This document shows, piece by piece, positions 1-6,791 of a stretch of 10,611 nucleotides of DNA (positions within the stretch are counted from its first letter, which is position 1; every line of letters starts with the position of its first letter). The DNA is from Desulfobacteraceae bacterium (GTDB lineage: Bacteria > Desulfobacterota > Desulfobacteria > Desulfobacterales > SG8-13): the NCBI GenBank assembly GCA_029287875.1, contig JARFQH010000163.1, forward strand, positions 1-10,611, read 5' to 3'. The notes beneath the pieces were generated by a model, which saw only the letters and a program-made list of their open reading frames with translations, was not told the DNA's origin and made no database searches. Both the position numbers and the translations under genes were made by a program.

Positions 1-282
1 TTCCACCGTAACTTCGGAGATGCCGTCGCGGCTGACGGAGTCGATGGAGCGGATGCCCTCGATCCCGCTGATGGTGTCTTCAACGATCTGCGTCACGCGG
101 GTTTCGACAACCGCTGCGGCTGCACCGGGGTATGCCGTTTCGACGGAAACCACCGGTGGGTCGATATCCGGGTATTCCCTCACCGGAAGTCGATCGAAAC
201 TGATGACGCCGCACACCAGCAGCAGCAGACTGATGACTGTCGCCAGAACCGGGCGCCGAATGGAAACATCGGAAAGGATCAT
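1..282 (-). CDS. RND efflux pump inner-membrane subunit, N-terminal part (runs off left edge)
   Basis: The first 94 codons of an AcrB/MexB-type (HAE1) resistance-nodulation-division transporter are present; the rest lies beyond position 1. The protein begins MILSDVSIRRPVLATVIS, the usual short cytoplasmic amphipathic start, followed by TM1 (about residues 12-28). It then shows the family segment LPVREYPDIDPPVVSVET, the YPGAAAAVVET region and the VEDTISGIEGIRSIDSVS motif of the first periplasmic porter subdomain. Such proteins form proton-driven homotrimers in the inner membrane and expel drugs, lipids or other small molecules through a membrane-fusion protein and an outer-membrane channel. 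The start is 4 bp beyond the stop of the membrane-fusion gene, so the two are almost certainly one operon. The substrate cannot be read from this fragment. Confidence 0.93.
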   Translation of the reverse strand, partial: MILSDVSIRRPVLATVISLLLLVCGVISFDRLPVREYPDIDPPVVSVETAYPGAAAAVVETRVTQIVEDTISGIEGIRSIDSVSRDGISEVTVE

Positions 283-286
283 GGAG

Positions 287-1387
287 CTACCCGGAACGGC
301 GGCCGGCTTCGCCAGCTTCGACCACGTTGACGGAACTGCCCGGCCTGACGCGGGTAAGACCCTGAACGATCACCTGCTGTCCGGCGTTTAAACCGCTGAT
401 CACCTCCAGCTTTCCCGGATTTCGCCGGCCGGTGACAATCTCTTTTTTCTCTACCGTGTTGTCGGGCGTCACCACCAGAGCGAATTTTTTATCCTTCTCC
501 TGGATGACGGCCTCCTCCGGGATGATCAGGGATTGGGACCGGTTTTTAACCAGGTCCACGGTCAAGAGCATGCCTGGTCTGAGCAACCTATCCGGGTTGG
601 GAATCTTGGCCCGGATCGTCAAGGTGCGGGTTTCAGGATCGACGCGGCTGCTGATGGCGGTCACCATGCCATTAAACCGCCGATCCGGATATGCGAGACT
701 GCGTGCGGAAACAGACATTCCGTTTTTCAGAACGCCGAGGTAGGCTTCCGGCACGGTGAAGTCGAGTTTAATGGTGGTGGTGTCATCCAGGGTGGTGATT
801 ACGGTATCCGTATCCACCACGGCGCCGGTGCTGATCTGGCGGATGCCCAGAATTCCGGTAAAGGGGGCCCGAATGGTGTAATCCTGCAAACGAGCCTCCA
901 GAAGCGACACTTTGGCTACGGCTATATCGAGCAACCCCTTCTCTTCGTCCAGTTGTGACCGGGAAGTGGCGTTTGTCTTTGCCAACCTGCGCATTCTTTC
1001 GAACTGCTGTCGCTGCTCCTTGAGCGCCGCTCTCGCTTCGGCCAGCAGGTATTGGGCTTCGCTGTCGTCCAGTTTTACCAACACTTGACCTTTGTTGACA
1101 AATTCGCCGTCATCAACAAGGATGGCGACCACGCGCTCCTCTACGGTTGGGGTGACCACCACCGATTCGTTTGCCTTGGTCGTCCCCAGGGCCTCCAATT
1201 TTTCCGTGAACGGTTCACTTGTGACCATGGCGGTTACCACGGGAACCGGTGGCCGAGTGGGTACCCGTGCCAGCGCGTATCCGGAGGTCTTTTCCCCGCC
1301 GCCTCTCAGCTGCGGAAACAGCAGCAGACCGGCAGCAAAGAAGACCGTTATTAGTCCTGTTATCAGCAGTATATATCTCTTTCGCAT
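287..1387 (-). CDS. RND efflux membrane-fusion (periplasmic adaptor) protein, HlyD/AcrA type
   Basis: This 366-residue protein is the periplasmic adaptor that joins an RND pump to an outer-membrane channel. Residues about 5-25 form a single N-terminal hydrophobic segment (ILLITGLITVFFAAGLLLF) that acts as an anchor or signal; there is no lipobox cysteine. Next come a lipoyl/barrel-sandwich half (VEERVVAILVDDGEFVNKGQ, VLVKLDD), a short coiled-coil hairpin (about residues 110-170, EARAALKEQRQQFERMRRLA to LLEARLQD), the second lipoyl half (YTIRAPFTGILGIRQISTG), a beta-barrel domain, and a membrane-proximal domain with LRPGMLLTVDL and IPEEAVIQ. The order and length are typical of the MexH/MdtA branch. 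AGG lies about 7 nt before the ATG, supporting the start. The pump gene follows after 4 bp. No TolC-type gene or regulator lies in the window. Confidence 0.93.
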   Translation of the reverse strand: MRKRYILLITGLITVFFAAGLLLFPQLRGGGEKTSGYALARVPTRPPVPVVTAMVTSEPFTEKLEALGTTKANESVVVTPTVEERVVAILVDDGEFVNKGQVLVKLDDSEAQYLLAEARAALKEQRQQFERMRRLAKTNATSRSQLDEEKGLLDIAVAKVSLLEARLQDYTIRAPFTGILGIRQISTGAVVDTDTVITTLDDTTTIKLDFTVPEAYLGVLKNGMSVSARSLAYPDRRFNGMVTAISSRVDPETRTLTIRAKIPNPDRLLRPGMLLTVDLVKNRSQSLIIPEEAVIQEKDKKFALVVTPDNTVEKKEIVTGRRNPGKLEVISGLNAGQQVIVQGLTRVRPGSSVNVVEAGEAGRRSG

Positions 1388-1447
1388 GGCTACCTCGTCA
1401 TAGATGCGATACGGTTATTTCGTGTCCAATGTTATTTAATCCGCAAT

Positions 1448-1471
1448 TATCGATTGAAGGGAAAATCGATA
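1448..1471. promoter_or_regulatory. 24-bp palindrome upstream of the efflux operon (candidate operator)
   Basis: Perfect 8-bp arms TATCGATT (1448-1455) and AATCGATA (1464-1471) flank an 8-bp spacer. The site lies about 60 bp upstream of the efflux operon start. Efflux operons are often controlled by dimeric repressors binding such sites, so an operator is the natural guess. No regulator gene is adjacent, and no convincing -35/-10 pair could be placed around it. Confidence 0.4.
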
Positions 1472-1737
1472 CGGACTAAGCGGTAATTATCATCTATTCT
1501 AAGCACCCCTTTGGATGAATCAAGCAAGACCCGTTTTTATGGATGTAGGATAACGGACCAATTTTTAAATGTTAACTTGTACAAAATAGACGGCGATATA
1601 GGCTTCATGATAAAGTTTTTGGCAAGGCCAGAGGGAGAAGGCTGTATTGTAATACGCCGACGACCGATAACGCAGTCCAAAACCTTTATCTTAAAGCCTA
1701 TAGAATCCTTTTTCCTATGTCATCGATCCATTGAGGG

Positions 1738-1766
1738 TTGACACCGGAGGCAAGCTGATGGATTCT
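1738..1766 (+). promoter_or_regulatory. Possible sigma-70 promoter for the peptidase/ATP-grasp cluster
   Basis: A perfect -35 hexamer TTGACA (1738-1743) is followed after 17 bp by GATTCT (1761-1766), which matches only three of six positions of TATAAT. Transcription would begin near 1773, giving a leader of about 100 nt before the gene at 1875. Only the -35 is strong, so this remains a weak candidate. Confidence 0.28.
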
Positions 1767-1831
1767 AAAAATCTAACGAATCAGCATCACACCATTTAAT
1801 CAATTGTGTAGAACACTACGCCGGGGATTTC

Positions 1832-1882
1832 ATGAAACGTAAACCGACCGTCGACCCTCTTCTTACCGCTCCCAATGCCTGA
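1832..1882 (+). CDS. 16-codon mini-ORF overlapping the DUF885 gene start (possible leader peptide)
   Basis: ATG at 1832 opens a frame encoding MKRKPTVDPLLTAPNA and ends at TGA 1880-1882, so its end overlaps the ATG of the next gene at 1875. A GGGGA sequence sits about 6 nt before this ATG, whereas the ATG at 1875 has no Shine-Dalgarno-like sequence. Translation of the mini-ORF could therefore deliver ribosomes to the downstream start by coupling. Alternatively, it is the true N-terminus of the downstream protein, displaced by a frameshift or base error. The peptide matches no leader family known to me. Confidence 0.3.
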   Translation: MKRKPTVDPLLTAPNA

Positions 1883-3449
1883 TCAAGACGTTGACAACAA
1901 TGGCGACAGAAAACCGGTGCTTGATGCCGGCGATATATTCGATACATTGGCAGCGCAGTTTCCGGTCTGCATGGCCAGCGATGAATTTCATTTTTTCCCC
2001 CAGGCCAAGGCCAAAAGGTTCGATTGGTCCCGCTGGGATGACTTCTCTACAGAAACTCTGGCGAACGCCATCAGGCAGTTGACCCGATGGGACCGCGAAC
2101 TCGGCCAACACCCGTCGCCCCTATTGTCGTCGGCCCAGGCCATCGATGCGGATATGCTGCGCCGCGCCATCCAGACGCTTCGCGACCAACTCGCACTGGT
2201 CAGGGTGTACGAAACCCAGCCGACGTTTTACCTCACGATTGTCGGCATCGGATTGGCGGAAGCTTTTGAAGCCGGATCGCAGGCCCTGAAGGCCCGCTTG
2301 AAGCATCTTCCCGCATTTCTCGATCAGGCCGGACGGAATCTGAATCGCGTCCCTCGTCTTTTCCGCGATCTGGGAATCGATATGCTCGCCAAGCAGCAGA
2401 AGTGGCTGGATTCCCTGTCACTGCCGGAGGCTTGCCGAATCTCCATCAAGAATGCCTTCGATCGGCTGGGCACACATCTCAGGCAGGCCCGCGTCCGTGA
2501 GGACACCCTGTTGCCGATTGAGCTATATGAACGAATCGCCACTTATCACATGGGGTGCTTTCTCGGGCCGGAGGACATCGCCCGCGAGCTGGAACTCGAA
2601 ATTGCGGAAACCCGCTCGATATTGACGCAAGCGTCTGCATCCATCGCACCCGGTCGCCCATGGCAGACGGTCGTCGACGGTCTGCCTCTCCCGCAAATGC
2701 CGCCGGGCGGTGCTCGCGAAATTTACCGGAACGCCATCTCGGACCTGGCCCGGCATTGTTCAGCGCAAGGGCTGATCACGGCGGACCTGGTGCGGGAATG
2801 TCCGGTCAAGGTCGAAGGGATTCCGGATTACATGCGGCCGGTCCGCAGCAATGCCGCTTTCAGCATGCCTCCGGCCCATCCGCCCCGGGGCGGCACGTTC
2901 TTTATTCTGGAGACAGGCACAGGGGCGAGGATTCCAGCAGATTACCGTCTGCTGACAGCCCATGAAACATTTCCCGGCCATCACCTGCTGGACACAAGCC
3001 GCTGGCGTCAGGAGCGCCCGATCCGGCGCCATATCGAGTTTCCGATTTTCTACGAAGGCTGGGCCAGTTTTTCGGAAGAGCTCATGTTCGAAACAGGGTT
3101 TTTCTCCACCCCGGTCGACCGTATGCTGATGGCCAAGCGGCGTTTCTGGCGCGCCATACGCGGACAAGTCGATTTTGATATTCACATGCGCCGGCGAACG
3201 CTCGACCAAGCCGCCGCTTTTCTGACCTCGCAGGGAATCGGCCCCCTTCGGGCCGGGGCGATGGTCCAACGATATTGCTTGAAACCGGGCTACCAATTGG
3301 CATACACCATAGGGCGGCGCCGCTTTCGTCGGTTGTACGACGCCTTTTACCTAAAGGAAACAAATCCGGTCGCATTCGCCCGGCGGGTTTTGGCGCAGGG
3401 GGAAATCGGTTTTAACTATTTAGAGCAGGTGCTGCGGCAAGGAGATTAA
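1875..3449 (+). CDS. DUF885-family protein, putative zinc metallopeptidase
   Basis: This 524-residue protein belongs to the DUF885 group of mostly uncharacterised, largely helical, zinc-peptidase-like proteins. The diagnostic motif HETFPGHH is at residues 363-370, followed by EGWASFSEEL from residue 394 (candidate third metal ligand or catalytic glutamate) and PGYQLAYTIGR at 471-481, a segment conserved in the family. The N-terminal part (about 20-260) is helical with few landmarks. There is no signal peptide or membrane segment, so a cytoplasmic location is likely. ATG 1875 is the first possible start in this frame because TGA lies in frame at 1833-1835, but it has no Shine-Dalgarno sequence and may be coupled to the mini-ORF before it. 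Two bases separate its stop from the ATP-grasp gene. A role in trimming or hydrolysing a peptide or amide made by its neighbours is inference. The substrate is unknown. Confidence 0.85.
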   Translation: MPDQDVDNNGDRKPVLDAGDIFDTLAAQFPVCMASDEFHFFPQAKAKRFDWSRWDDFSTETLANAIRQLTRWDRELGQHPSPLLSSAQAIDADMLRRAIQTLRDQLALVRVYETQPTFYLTIVGIGLAEAFEAGSQALKARLKHLPAFLDQAGRNLNRVPRLFRDLGIDMLAKQQKWLDSLSLPEACRISIKNAFDRLGTHLRQARVREDTLLPIELYERIATYHMGCFLGPEDIARELELEIAETRSILTQASASIAPGRPWQTVVDGLPLPQMPPGGAREIYRNAISDLARHCSAQGLITADLVRECPVKVEGIPDYMRPVRSNAAFSMPPAHPPRGGTFFILETGTGARIPADYRLLTAHETFPGHHLLDTSRWRQERPIRRHIEFPIFYEGWASFSEELMFETGFFSTPVDRMLMAKRRFWRAIRGQVDFDIHMRRRTLDQAAAFLTSQGIGPLRAGAMVQRYCLKPGYQLAYTIGRRRFRRLYDAFYLKETNPVAFARRVLAQGEIGFNYLEQVLRQGD

Positions 3450-3451
3450 GC

Positions 3452-4843
3452 ATGTCCAGTTTTCTCGGCTATCATTCGGAATGGAACCTCGGCAGTCCCG
3501 GAGGCTGGGACTATCAGCGGATCACCCAGGAAATCGCCAAGGTGGTGTGGCGGAAGATCAACGAGGTCAGGCCCACCGGGGTCGACCTGAATTTCGACCA
3601 CCCGATGCTCTATCCGGTCGTTAGCTTCGCCGAGATGCTGCTTGCGGTCCACCGTCAAAGAGAAGACGCCAATCCCGGTTTGCTGGCTGTGGTGGCCGAA
3701 GAGGAAACCTTGACCAATGTCACCGAGAACATCAATCTGGCCCGGCGGCTGGACGCCGTGGACGGTATTACCGGCATCCTGGCCGCCCCCCACGAGTTTG
3801 AGCAGCAAAACGGTCGCGTTTGCCACCAGGGACGGCCGGTTTCACTGATATTCATGGATTTCAACAACGACGTTTTCCTCAAACTGCACCGCAAGCACGA
3901 TCTGACACCGCTCTACCAGGCCATCCGGGAAAACCGGGTTCTCAATCCCCGCGGCACCGAACCCATCAATGTGAAAAGCATGTTCGAGGTCATCACCGGA
4001 CCGCAGTCCGTGCGCTTCAATCCGGAAACCGTGAATCGAACCCCCTGGACCCGGCGTTTTTTCTCCCGCCGGACGACCGGCCCCCGGAGCGAGTCGATCG
4101 GGGACCTGGTCGAGTGGACCCGTCAAAACTGGCCTAACCTGGTGCTGAAACCCGAGCGCGGCTATTCCGGGATCGGCGTGAAGGTGGGTGAGGTCGGCCA
4201 GGATGCGGACGAGGTCATTGAGACGGCCCTTGCCCAGGGCGGGTATATCGTTCAGGAGAAAGTCGCGCTGGGCCTGTGGGGGGAAGCCATGCCGGAAATC
4301 GACCGTGGACGGGGGCGGATCGTTCTCAAGAATCGCCAGACAGACTTCCGGTGTCTGATCGGTCCCGACCGGGTCTTCGGCTTTTTGTGCCGGTTCGGGG
4401 ATGTGCCCACCAACGTGGGCAGTGGCGGCGGTGTGCAGCCCATGGCGATTCTGAAATCCCCCATGACAGTGCGCGAGGCGGTCGATCGCATCAACGGCAC
4501 CATCGTGGAGATGGATTATGGCGATCTGCTGGCGATCGAAAACGAGCAGGTCGCACTGGCGCTGAAGGAAAAATTCACCTACCTTTTAGGACCGATAAAG
4601 ATCGCTCTGCGACCCCGCATCATCACGGCGGAACAGCTGGCCGAGCTGGGCACTTACTGCAGGGCCATGTGGGATGACAGTATCAAGCTGGAGCAGATGT
4701 GGCATGCCGGCGAACTGGATGACTACATCGATATCGAAGAGGAAGAACTGGAAATCGCGCGTCTGCAGCCCTGGCACGGCGGCCCGGCCATTTTTGCGGC
4801 GGACGGCCTGTTCGGTTTCGGTGCGCACCTGGAGGAGTCATGA
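3452..4843 (+). CDS. ATP-grasp ligase-like protein (glutathionylspermidine-synthase-like C-terminal fold)
   Basis: The 463-residue product resembles uncharacterised ATP-grasp proteins related to the glutathionylspermidine-synthase or circularly permuted ATP-grasp group, which use ATP to join a carboxylate to an amine. Supporting segments are NRTPWTRRFFSRRTT (195-209), the nucleotide-binding strand and glycine loop LVLKPERGYSGIGVKVG (230-246), YIVQEKV (265-271), TDFRCLI (297-303) and the glycine-rich NVGSGGGVQP (321-330). The N-terminal half (about 1-190) contains FMDFNND and is probably the acceptor-substrate part. AAGGAGA precedes the ATG by about 6 nt. The last bases overlap the methyltransferase start as ATGA. 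No signal peptide is visible, so the protein is cytoplasmic. No carrier protein or precursor peptide was found beside it, and the product is unknown. Confidence 0.8.
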   Translation: MSSFLGYHSEWNLGSPGGWDYQRITQEIAKVVWRKINEVRPTGVDLNFDHPMLYPVVSFAEMLLAVHRQREDANPGLLAVVAEEETLTNVTENINLARRLDAVDGITGILAAPHEFEQQNGRVCHQGRPVSLIFMDFNNDVFLKLHRKHDLTPLYQAIRENRVLNPRGTEPINVKSMFEVITGPQSVRFNPETVNRTPWTRRFFSRRTTGPRSESIGDLVEWTRQNWPNLVLKPERGYSGIGVKVGEVGQDADEVIETALAQGGYIVQEKVALGLWGEAMPEIDRGRGRIVLKNRQTDFRCLIGPDRVFGFLCRFGDVPTNVGSGGGVQPMAILKSPMTVREAVDRINGTIVEMDYGDLLAIENEQVALALKEKFTYLLGPIKIALRPRIITAEQLAELGTYCRAMWDDSIKLEQMWHAGELDDYIDIEEEELEIARLQPWHGGPAIFAADGLFGFGAHLEES

Positions 4844-5619
4844 CCATAGACGTGGACCCCGACTGGTGGAAGACCCTGTTCGACGAAGTATACCTGGTGA
4901 CCGATGCCCGCAGTGTCGGCGATGACGACATCACGCGGCAGGAAATCGATATCTTCCTTGCACTTGTTCCCATGCAGCCCCATGATTGCATCCTCGATCT
5001 TTGCGGCGGTCACGGGCGGCATACACTGGAGCTTTGCCAACGCGGGTTCCGCGACTGCACCGTGCTGGATTACTCGCAGCCGCTGCTCGACATCGGTGCG
5101 CGGGTGGCCGCTCAGAGGCGCTATCCCGTTCAGTTCGTGCAGGGCGATGCTCGTCAAACCGAGTTGACCTCCGAGGCCTTCGATCACGTGCTCATCCTGG
5201 GGAACTCTTTAGGCTACATCCCGGAACCGGATGCGGACCTGCGCATCCTGCAGGAGAGTCGGCGCATCCTCAAGTCGCGGGGCTGGCTGCTGCTGGACGT
5301 CTCCGATGGGGAGGCCGTGAGCACGAAGATCGCTCCTCATGCCTGGCACGAGATCGGCGATGACGTGGTCGTCTGCCGCCAGCGGGAAGTAAAAGACGGT
5401 CTTGTCTGCGCCCGGGAGATGGTGCTGAGCAAAGGACAGGGGATGATCCGAGATAGAACTTACTGCATCCGCCTTTATGGCGCGGACGATCTGGCTGCGC
5501 TCGTCTCCCGCGCGGGTTTCGCCGACGTGCAGGTCCATACCGATGCGTCGGCCTTAAACCGCGTGGAAGATGTCGGCTGCATGAACCACCGCCTGGTGGT
5601 CGCGGCCCGGAAACAGTGA
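4840..5619 (+). CDS. Class I SAM-dependent methyltransferase
   Basis: This is a 259-residue Rossmann-fold methyltransferase. Motif I is LDLCGGHGRH (52-61), the acidic residue after strand 2 is in TVLDYSQ (D77), the adenine-side motif is QGDARQ (101-106), motif IV is VLILGNSLGY (117-126), and RILKSRGWLLLDV (142-154) is the post-motif helix and strand. The N-terminus DPDWWKTLFDEVYLVTD is a lid-like helix. A methyl group would be moved from S-adenosylmethionine to a small molecule or peptide, but the acceptor cannot be read. The start overlaps the upstream stop as ATGA, with GGAGG at 4831-4835, so translation is coupled to the ATP-grasp gene and the two proteins probably act in one pathway. Confidence 0.88.
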   Translation: MTIDVDPDWWKTLFDEVYLVTDARSVGDDDITRQEIDIFLALVPMQPHDCILDLCGGHGRHTLELCQRGFRDCTVLDYSQPLLDIGARVAAQRRYPVQFVQGDARQTELTSEAFDHVLILGNSLGYIPEPDADLRILQESRRILKSRGWLLLDVSDGEAVSTKIAPHAWHEIGDDVVVCRQREVKDGLVCAREMVLSKGQGMIRDRTYCIRLYGADDLAALVSRAGFADVQVHTDASALNRVEDVGCMNHRLVVAARKQ

Positions 5620-5637
5620 ACCGAAGGGAAGTGCTTC

Positions 5638-6513
5638 TTGCGTTATGAAGGTCCCATATACCGGCCACCGAGTGAAGCCGACAGCCTTTTGATTCAGGCC
5701 ACAGTGGGATGTCCGCACAACAAGTGCACCTTCTGCATGGTCTACAAGAAAGGACCCTTGTACAGGGTAAGGCCTGTGAAGGAAATCTGCGAAGACATCG
5801 ATGAGGCGTGTGATGTCTATGGGGAGAAGGTAAAATCTCTCTTCTTCCCGGCCGGCAATTCCATTGCCATGCCGATCCGGGACCTGGCCGCTATATGCCG
5901 CTACAGTATGGATAAATTTCGGAGTCTTCAAAGAATTACCGTGTATGGATCTTCTCAGTACATCGCTGAAAAGGGACTGGCTGGCATGGTGACGCTCCGC
6001 GATGCCGGCCTGAGTCGGATTCATGTGGGGCTCGAAAGCGGGGATGATGACACCTTGAAAAGGGTGAAGAAAGGCACGATTGCCTCCGAGCAGATAGAAG
6101 CCGGTAAGATAGTAAGAGCGGCGGGTATGCAGCTCAGCGAATATGTTGTTTTAGGGCTGGGCGGCGTTGAAGGCTCGGGCAAACATGCGGTGAAAACTGC
6201 CGAGGCGCTCACTGAAATCGAACCGGATTTTGTGCGACTGCGAACTCTCGTGCCTAAAATTAATACTCTTTTATTGCACCAGATCAAAAAAGATCAGTTT
6301 CAACTTCTTTCTCCGCACCAGGTTTTGCAGGAAACAAGACTGCTGATAGAAAATCTTCACTGTCGAACCATCTTAACCAGTGATCACTACACCAACTACC
6401 TGGATCTGTCAGGAAATTTGCCCGAAGACAAAGGCAAGCTTCTCGATGAGATCGATCGAGCTTTGCAATGGGACCCAAACTGTTTTCGGCCGTTCTTTAT
6501 CGGGACCCAATAG
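5638..6513 (+). CDS. Radical SAM protein with CX4CX2C cluster motif
   Basis: The 291-residue protein opens with YEGPIYRPPSEADSLLIQ, the usual start of a family of uncharacterised radical SAM proteins, followed by GCPHNKCTFC. Cysteines C25, C30 and C33 should bind the 4Fe-4S cluster that cleaves SAM. Later landmarks are FFPAGNS (about 75-81, a variant of the usual D.fl.GG segment), ITVYGSSQY (about 101-109), LSRIHVGLESGDDDTLKRVKKG (about 125-146) and YVVLGLGGVEGS (about 169-180). No B12-binding or SPASM extension is present. The start is TTG at 5638, preceded by AAGGGAAG; no in-frame ATG fits the conserved N-terminus. It begins 18 bp after the methyltransferase and is probably its operon partner. 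The radical chemistry and substrate are unknown. Confidence 0.85.
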   Translation: MRYEGPIYRPPSEADSLLIQATVGCPHNKCTFCMVYKKGPLYRVRPVKEICEDIDEACDVYGEKVKSLFFPAGNSIAMPIRDLAAICRYSMDKFRSLQRITVYGSSQYIAEKGLAGMVTLRDAGLSRIHVGLESGDDDTLKRVKKGTIASEQIEAGKIVRAAGMQLSEYVVLGLGGVEGSGKHAVKTAEALTEIEPDFVRLRTLVPKINTLLLHQIKKDQFQLLSPHQVLQETRLLIENLHCRTILTSDHYTNYLDLSGNLPEDKGKLLDEIDRALQWDPNCFRPFFIGTQ

Positions 6514-6523
6514 CCGATCGGGC

Positions 6524-6631
6524 GTAAGCGTTCACAGGGCACCGCATCTGCTTTGTTGTCGGGCACTTGAAGTACAAAAGGTCGTCTGCGCACCCGACGC
6601 CTTGCATCTGCGGCACCCTGTAAACGCTTAC
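6524..6631. repeat. 108-bp nested palindrome (dispersed-repeat-like element)
   Basis: The outer arms are 6524-6551 and 6604-6631. Aligned as inverted copies they read GTAAGCGTT[C/T]ACAGGG, then [CA/TG]CCGCA and a further TGC, with only a few mismatches over 28 positions. An inner arm GTCGGG (6558-6563) pairs with CCCGAC (6593-6598), so the whole unit could fold into one long branched or bulged hairpin. It starts 11 bp after the radical SAM stop, and may end transcription or protect the 3' end of that message. Its symmetry and position between genes fit a REP- or MITE-like repeat family. Copy number elsewhere is unknown. Confidence 0.7.
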
Positions 6632-6665
6632 AATTAGGTTGTTTGAAGCGCATCGGACTTTGCGA

Positions 6666-6690
6666 CCTTGTGAATGGTTACGATCGGGTT
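6666..6690 (+). repeat. Degenerate direct copy of the palindrome arm
   Basis: The stretch CCTTGTGAATGGTTAC and the nine bases after it (ending GGGTT) match 6616-6640 (CCCTGTAAACGCTTAC and onward, ending AGGTT) at 18 of 25 positions in the same orientation. With the two palindrome arms this makes three copies of the motif CCYTGTRAAYGSTTAC within about 170 bp. It may be a decayed second repeat unit whose other half has been lost. Confidence 0.45.
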
Positions 6691-6726
6691 ATATTCCATG
6701 CCCACATCGACTTAATCCCAGTGCGG

Positions 6727-6755
6727 ATGCGAAAACCGTGGTTTCATTTTATAAG
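6727..6755 (+). promoter_or_regulatory. Possible promoter for the WbqC-family gene
   Basis: TATAAG (6750-6755) is a good -10 candidate, with a poor -35 (ATGCGA, 6727-6732) 17 bp upstream. Transcription would start near 6762, about 30 bp before the ATG. The palindrome just upstream separates this gene from the preceding operon, which makes an own promoter likely, but the -35 match is weak. Confidence 0.28.
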
Positions 6756-6791
6756 ACGAGAGCTGCGATTTTTCGGTGACAAATAACACAA

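Larger units (their letters stand above)
1388..1874. other. 487-bp intergenic region between divergent operons
   Basis: This region separates the minus-strand efflux operon from the plus-strand peptidase/ATP-grasp cluster and should hold both promoters. It contains the palindrome at 1448-1471, a TTGACA at 1738-1743 and the mini-ORF at 1832-1882. A 76-codon open frame at 1511-1741 shows no recognisable domain, signal sequence or ribosome-binding site and is not called. The central part is more AT-rich than the genes on either side. No tRNA or structured RNA was recognised. Confidence 0.6.

Noticed and set aside
1511..1741. 76-codon plus-strand ORF in the gap between operons
   Set aside because: No domain, signal sequence or ribosome-binding site, and the composition is that of an intergenic region.
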